From NCBI RefSeq assembly GCF_023148685.1, contig NZ_JAHXNL010000007.1, forward strand, positions 62,001 to 126,000: a stretch of 64,000 nt of DNA. Reading direction: 5' to 3'. Source of the DNA: Georgenia sp. EYE_87. GTDB lineage: Bacteria > Actinomycetota > Actinomycetes > Actinomycetales > Actinomycetaceae. The position numbers and the translations under genes were made by a program. Below the pieces are notes generated by a model. That model did no database searches. It was not told the DNA's origin and saw nothing but the letters and a program-made list of their open reading frames with translations. Shown piece by piece: positions 61,005 through 64,000 of the stretch (the first letter of the stretch is position 1; each line of letters opens with the position of its first letter).

Positions 61005-62534
61005 CTACGCTTCGGCGGGCGGCGTGGGCGTCCCGTCGGACCGGGTCCCGGACGCCTCGTCCTCCGCCAGGCGCTCGCGCAGCCAGTCGGGGATGTGCTC
61101 GTCGTCGCGCGGGTAGCGGCGCAGGTCCTCGGCGTACTGCCCGGGCTCGAGCGGCTTGGACCACTTCTGCTCGTGGGTGTAGTCCAGGTTCAGGGTCAGC
61201 TTGCCGGCCGGCTCGAGGGTGACCAGAGCGGCGAACCACGCGCCCTTGCCGGGCTCGAAGCTGGAGTGCCGCATCTCGGCCAGCGCCTTGCCGACGTCGC
61301 CGGGCAGACCGGGCAGACCGACCTCCTTGCCGTCGGGGCCGGTCGAGGCAGCGAGCAGCTCGCCACGCGTGCCGACCATCCGGCACAGCACCCGGGCGCG
61401 CGTCCACCCGGTCGGCGCGACGGAGACCAGGCCCTGGGCGACCCGCTGCAGGTAGGCCGCGTGCTTGGCCATGGGGCTCGCGGAGCCTTCCGCGCCGGCC
61501 CCGACGGTGACGACGGGCCGCCCCACCGTCGGTGTGGCACCGGCGGCCCCGCGCGCGGGCGCCGACGTCGCCGCCGGCTGCTGGGCGGCGGTCCTGAGCT
61601 GGCCCTCGCGCGCCCAGCCGCGCGGCACCCGCTGGGCGTAGACCACGTCGGTCAGCGCGGACAGCGCCACGGTCGTCTCGTAGACGCCCGCGTCGAGCTT
61701 GTCCATGTGGAGGCGCTCGGCGATGTCGGCGTCGTGCGCGAGAGAGGCGATGCGGCAGAACTGCTCGCCCTCCTTGTTCGGGCCCTGGTCGACGATCCGC
61801 ACCGGGATCCCGTGCCAGCGCGCGCTCGCGTGGATCTCGAAGATCTCCAGCGCGTCGGCGGCCGGGACCTTGCGCGCCCACATGCCCGCCTCGGTGCGGC
61901 TGAACCCGTGCTGCTCGGCTTCGCGCGAGGGCGTGACCAGGGTCAGCACCGTGGGGTTGCCGGCCTCGTCGGTCGCGACGTCGGCTGCGAACGTGCCGAC
62001 GTCGATCTTCGCCACATGACCGACGTACTTCGACGGCACGATCGCGTGGAAGCTGTCGCCGTCGAGGTGGTTCTGCCAGCCGAAGGCGACACCGTGGTAG
62101 GTGCCGATCAGCTCGGGCTCGGCCTCGCCGGGCGTGAAGCGCCACAGTCGCGCGCCGGGCGTGAGGCGGGTGTGCTCCACCCAGGACAGCGGGGCGACGA
62201 CGTCGTCCGCCGACGTGAACCCCGTGCCGGTGAACGGCGCGCGCTCGAGGAACGGCCCGCCGGTCCGGCGTCGGCCCTCCTCGTCCTGCCCCCCGGTAGC
62301 GGGCAGGACGACCGCCGTCGGGGAGACGGGCAGGTGCAGGACGTCGATCGGGGCGTCGGGGGAGAAGGGAGAGCCGGGGAACCCGAGACCGTGGAGCTCG
62401 AAGAGCGCCGCCGTCGAGGTCACTCCGGCGACGTCGGCAGCGGGCACCACGTAGCCGGCGACGCGGTCGAGTCCTCGTTCGAGGTACGCGGCGGACATCG
62501 GGGGCGTGATCGCCTTCTGCAGGATGGTGGCCAT
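61005..62534 (-). CDS. Unknown 509-residue protein with a YezG-like C-terminal domain
   Basis: The first 330 residues are unrecognised (LFELHGLGFPGSPFSPDAP, GVAFGWQNHLDGDSFHAIVP, SKYVGHVAKIDVGTFAADV); no signal peptide or membrane segment. The C-terminal about 110 residues resemble the YezG/DUF600 immunity-protein family, especially AEDLRRYPRDDEHIPDWL at the end and ARVLCRMVGTRGELLAAS at the start. YezG-type domains are known from polymorphic toxin systems. GGAGACC precedes the ATG at 62534. No toxin gene is nearby in the window; function unknown. Confidence 0.65.
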   Translation of the reverse strand: MATILQKAITPPMSAAYLERGLDRVAGYVVPAADVAGVTSTAALFELHGLGFPGSPFSPDAPIDVLHLPVSPTAVVLPATGGQDEEGRRRTGGPFLERAPFTGTGFTSADDVVAPLSWVEHTRLTPGARLWRFTPGEAEPELIGTYHGVAFGWQNHLDGDSFHAIVPSKYVGHVAKIDVGTFAADVATDEAGNPTVLTLVTPSREAEQHGFSRTEAGMWARKVPAADALEIFEIHASARWHGIPVRIVDQGPNKEGEQFCRIASLAHDADIAERLHMDKLDAGVYETTVALSALTDVVYAQRVPRGWAREGQLRTAAQQPAATSAPARGAAGATPTVGRPVVTVGAGAEGSASPMAKHAAYLQRVAQGLVSVAPTGWTRARVLCRMVGTRGELLAASTGPDGKEVGLPGLPGDVGKALAEMRHSSFEPGKGAWFAALVTLEPAGKLTLNLDYTHEQKWSKPLEPGQYAEDLRRYPRDDEHIPDWLRERLAEDEASGTRSDGTPTPPAEA

Positions 62535-62605
62535 GAGGTCTCCGGTCGGGTGCGAGGTCCACGTCGACAATAGGTGGTGCGGCGCTCGGCCGGGGACCGC
62601 GGCCG

Positions 62606-62611
62606 TACGGT
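62606..62611 (+). promoter_or_regulatory. -10-like hexamer of a leaderless start (Ppx/GppA)
   Basis: TACGGT, 6 bases before the ATG at 62618; no ribosome site. Confidence 0.5.
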
Positions 62612-62617
62612 AGGCCC

Positions 62618-63553
62618 ATGCGACTGGGCGTCCTGGACATCGGCTCCAACACGGTGCACCTGCTGGCCGTCGACGCCGAGCCGGCCGCCCGCCCGGACCC
62701 GGCCGCCGACGTCGGCAGCACCGTGCGGCTCATGCGCTACCTCGACGACGACGGCGCGATCACCGACGAGGGGATCGCGACCCTCGGGATCGCCGTCCGG
62801 AAGGCCGTCAAGGCCGCGGGGAAACTCGGGGTCGAGGAGATGGTCGGCCTCGCGACGTCGGCGATCCGGGAGGCGGCGAACGGCCCGGAGGTGCTCGCGC
62901 ACCTCTCGGAGCTGGCCGGCGTGGAGCTGCGGGTGCTCAGTGGGAAGCAGGAGGCCGAGCTGACGTTCCTGGCCGCCCGGCGCTGGCACGGCTGGGCCGC
63001 GGGGCGCCTCCTCGTCCTCGACATCGGCGGCGGTTCGCTGGAGATCGCCGCCGGGCTGGACGAGCGGCCCGAGTATGCGGTCTCCGTCCCGCTCGGAGCC
63101 GGCCGGCTCACGCGCAAGTTCCTGCACTCCGACCCGCCCAGCGAGAAGGAGGTCGACGCGCTGAAGGCCTACGTCAAGAAGACGCTCGCCGAGGTCGCCG
63201 ACGACCTCGCCGAGCTGCCGCCGCCCGACCACGTGGTGGCCACGTCGAAGACGTTCCGTTCGCTCGCCCGGCTGGCTGGCCAGCAGGTCGCCGTCGTCGG
63301 CCCGGAGGAACGACGGCGGATGCGCCTGGCCGACCTGGCGGACTGGACCCCGCGGCTGGCGAAGATCCCCGCCGAGCAGCGCATGGAGCTGCCCGGCATC
63401 ACCCCGGAGCGCACGTACCAGATCGTGGCCGGGGCGATCGTGGCGCAGCGCGCGATGAAGGCCCTCGGCGTCGAGGAGCTGGAGATCTGCCCCTGGGCGC
63501 TGCGTGAGGGCGTCCTCCTGCGCCGCCTGGACCAGCTGGCGCCGACGTCGTAG
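62618..63553 (+). CDS. Ppx/GppA family phosphatase
   Basis: A 311-residue actin-fold phosphatase acting on polyphosphate or (p)ppGpp in the wider family. Phosphate-1 motif LDIGSNTVHLLAVD, ATSAIREAANG, LSGKQEAELTFL and the phosphate-2 motif LDIGGGSLEIA are present. It is the short actinobacterial form (no C-terminal helical domain as in E. coli Ppx, 513 residues). Actinobacteria often have two such paralogues; this one's substrate is not determinable here. The 3' end is tandemly echoed downstream. Confidence 0.9.
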   Translation: MRLGVLDIGSNTVHLLAVDAEPAARPDPAADVGSTVRLMRYLDDDGAITDEGIATLGIAVRKAVKAAGKLGVEEMVGLATSAIREAANGPEVLAHLSELAGVELRVLSGKQEAELTFLAARRWHGWAAGRLLVLDIGGGSLEIAAGLDERPEYAVSVPLGAGRLTRKFLHSDPPSEKEVDALKAYVKKTLAEVADDLAELPPPDHVVATSKTFRSLARLAGQQVAVVGPEERRRMRLADLADWTPRLAKIPAEQRMELPGITPERTYQIVAGAIVAQRAMKALGVEELEICPWALREGVLLRRLDQLAPTS

Positions 63554-63693
63554 CGGCGGCCGGCGAGCCGCCTCCCTGACGTCGTGGGGGCCGCGGGTCG
63601 AGTCACCTCCCGACGTCGTAGGTGCCGCGGCCGGCGAGCCGCGCCGCCCACGTCGTGGCAGCTGCGGGTCGAGTCATCCCCGACGTCGGCAGG
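63542..63693. repeat. 68-70 bp tandem duplication containing the Ppx stop codon
   Basis: 63542-63609 and 63610-63679 are degenerate copies starting CCGACGTCGTAG (the gene's last codons plus TAG) and continuing with GCCGGCGAGCCGC and GGGTCGAGTCA; a third partial copy starts at 63680. Confidence 0.8.
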
Positions 63694-63718
63694 TGCCGGC
63701 GGGCGGGCGGACCGGCGG

Positions 63719-64000
63719 TCAGACGGCGGCGGCCTCGAACGCCGCAGCCTCCTCCTCGACCGGCCGCACCGTGCGCCGGACCCGCACCAGGACGCCCGCC
63801 AGCACCAGCGCGGTCACGGCCAGGCCCGCCCACGTGCTGGAGGTCAGCGCCAGGACGACGTACCCCGCCAGGGAGGCGCCGGCCGCGGTCAGGGCGTAGG
63901 GCAGCTGCGTCATGACGTGGTCGATGTGGTTGGCGCCGGCGCCGGTGGAGGACAGGATCGTCGTGTCGGAGATGGGGGAGCAGTGGTCGCCGAAGACCGC
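63719..64000 (-). CDS. Na+/H+ antiporter NhaC-like, C-terminal part (5' truncated by window)
   Basis: The last 93 residues of an NhaC-family antiporter. The frame is open to the window edge; beyond the apparent internal ATG at 63913 it reads DHCSPISDTTILSSTGAGAN, a motif diagnostic of NhaC proteins (CSPISDTT). Two final helices follow and a short acidic tail. It probably exchanges sodium or a related cation for protons at the membrane. Start lies outside. Confidence 0.85.
   Translation of the reverse strand, partial: AVFGDHCSPISDTTILSSTGAGANHIDHVMTQLPYALTAAGASLAGYVVLALTSSTWAGLAVTALVLAGVLVRVRRTVRPVEEEAAAFEAAAV

Noticed and set aside
63719-63913. A separate 64-residue membrane protein
   Set aside because: The frame stays open to the window edge and upstream residues carry the NhaC CSPISDTT motif, so the ATG at 63913 is internal.

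Overview
The window is chromosomal DNA from a very GC-rich actinobacterium, most likely a member of the Micrococcales (Cellulomonas/Georgenia-like). This placement is an inference from the strong third-position G/C, frequent GTG starts, many apparently leaderless genes, a CsoR/CopZ/CopA copper locus, DUF3618 and holin-like envelope genes, and a KmtR-like metal sensor. I see no rRNA, tRNA, CRISPR array, IS element or integrase. About 65 genes are packed tightly on both strands, and only one gene-free stretch exceeds 300 bases (60623-61004).

Layout. 1-12.0 kb: the end of a sorbosone/glucose dehydrogenase, a BrkB membrane protein, an APC permease, a methyltransferase, a HAD phosphatase, a J-domain/NERD-like fusion, a thioredoxin-fold YyaL protein, Mug glycosylase and a Rieske/FAD oxidoreductase. 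12.0-20.0 kb: a carbohydrate locus with a PfkB kinase diverging from a sugar ABC importer behind a LacI-type operator, facing beta-glucuronidase (uidA) and a GPH-type glucuronide carrier. 20.0-26.5 kb: two P-loop kinases, a three-gene envelope operon (helical protein, holin-like protein, DUF3618), DUF2071 and an aminotransferase. 26.4-32.6 kb: an OpuC-type osmoprotectant ABC importer whose genes are split up by a RarD-like transporter and by a KmtR-like/CDF nickel-cobalt efflux pair; its binding protein looks circularly permuted. 32.7-38.6 kb: an XRE-cupin/thioredoxin-reductase-like pair, a TetR/VOC pair and a DrrAB-type ABC exporter beside a WYL regulator. 38.6-48.7 kb: housekeeping enzymes (Pcm-like, Gfo/Idh/MocA, DUF488, phosphoglycerate mutase-like, SGNH, gluconokinase, 2-hydroxyacid dehydrogenase, CopC) and a compositionally distinct PD-(D/E)xK-like gene. 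48.8-57.0 kb: envelope proteins including a 901-residue kinase-like/flippase-like fusion. 57.1-60.7 kb: copper homeostasis (CopA, CopZ, CsoR and a perfect CsoR box). 61.0-64.0 kb: a protein with a YezG-like C-terminus, Ppx/GppA and the end of an NhaC antiporter.

Three patterns run across the window. First, short degenerate tandem repeats recur at the 3' ends of unrelated genes, and the repeat unit includes the gene's own last codons and stop codon. Second, many starts lack a Shine-Dalgarno sequence and have a TAnnnT-like hexamer 6-7 bases upstream, the signature of leaderless transcripts. Third, several conserved folds have lost diagnostic catalytic residues (the NERD-like domain and the kinase-like domain). 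The most unusual single gene is the permuted osmoprotectant-binding lipoprotein at 31574-32593.
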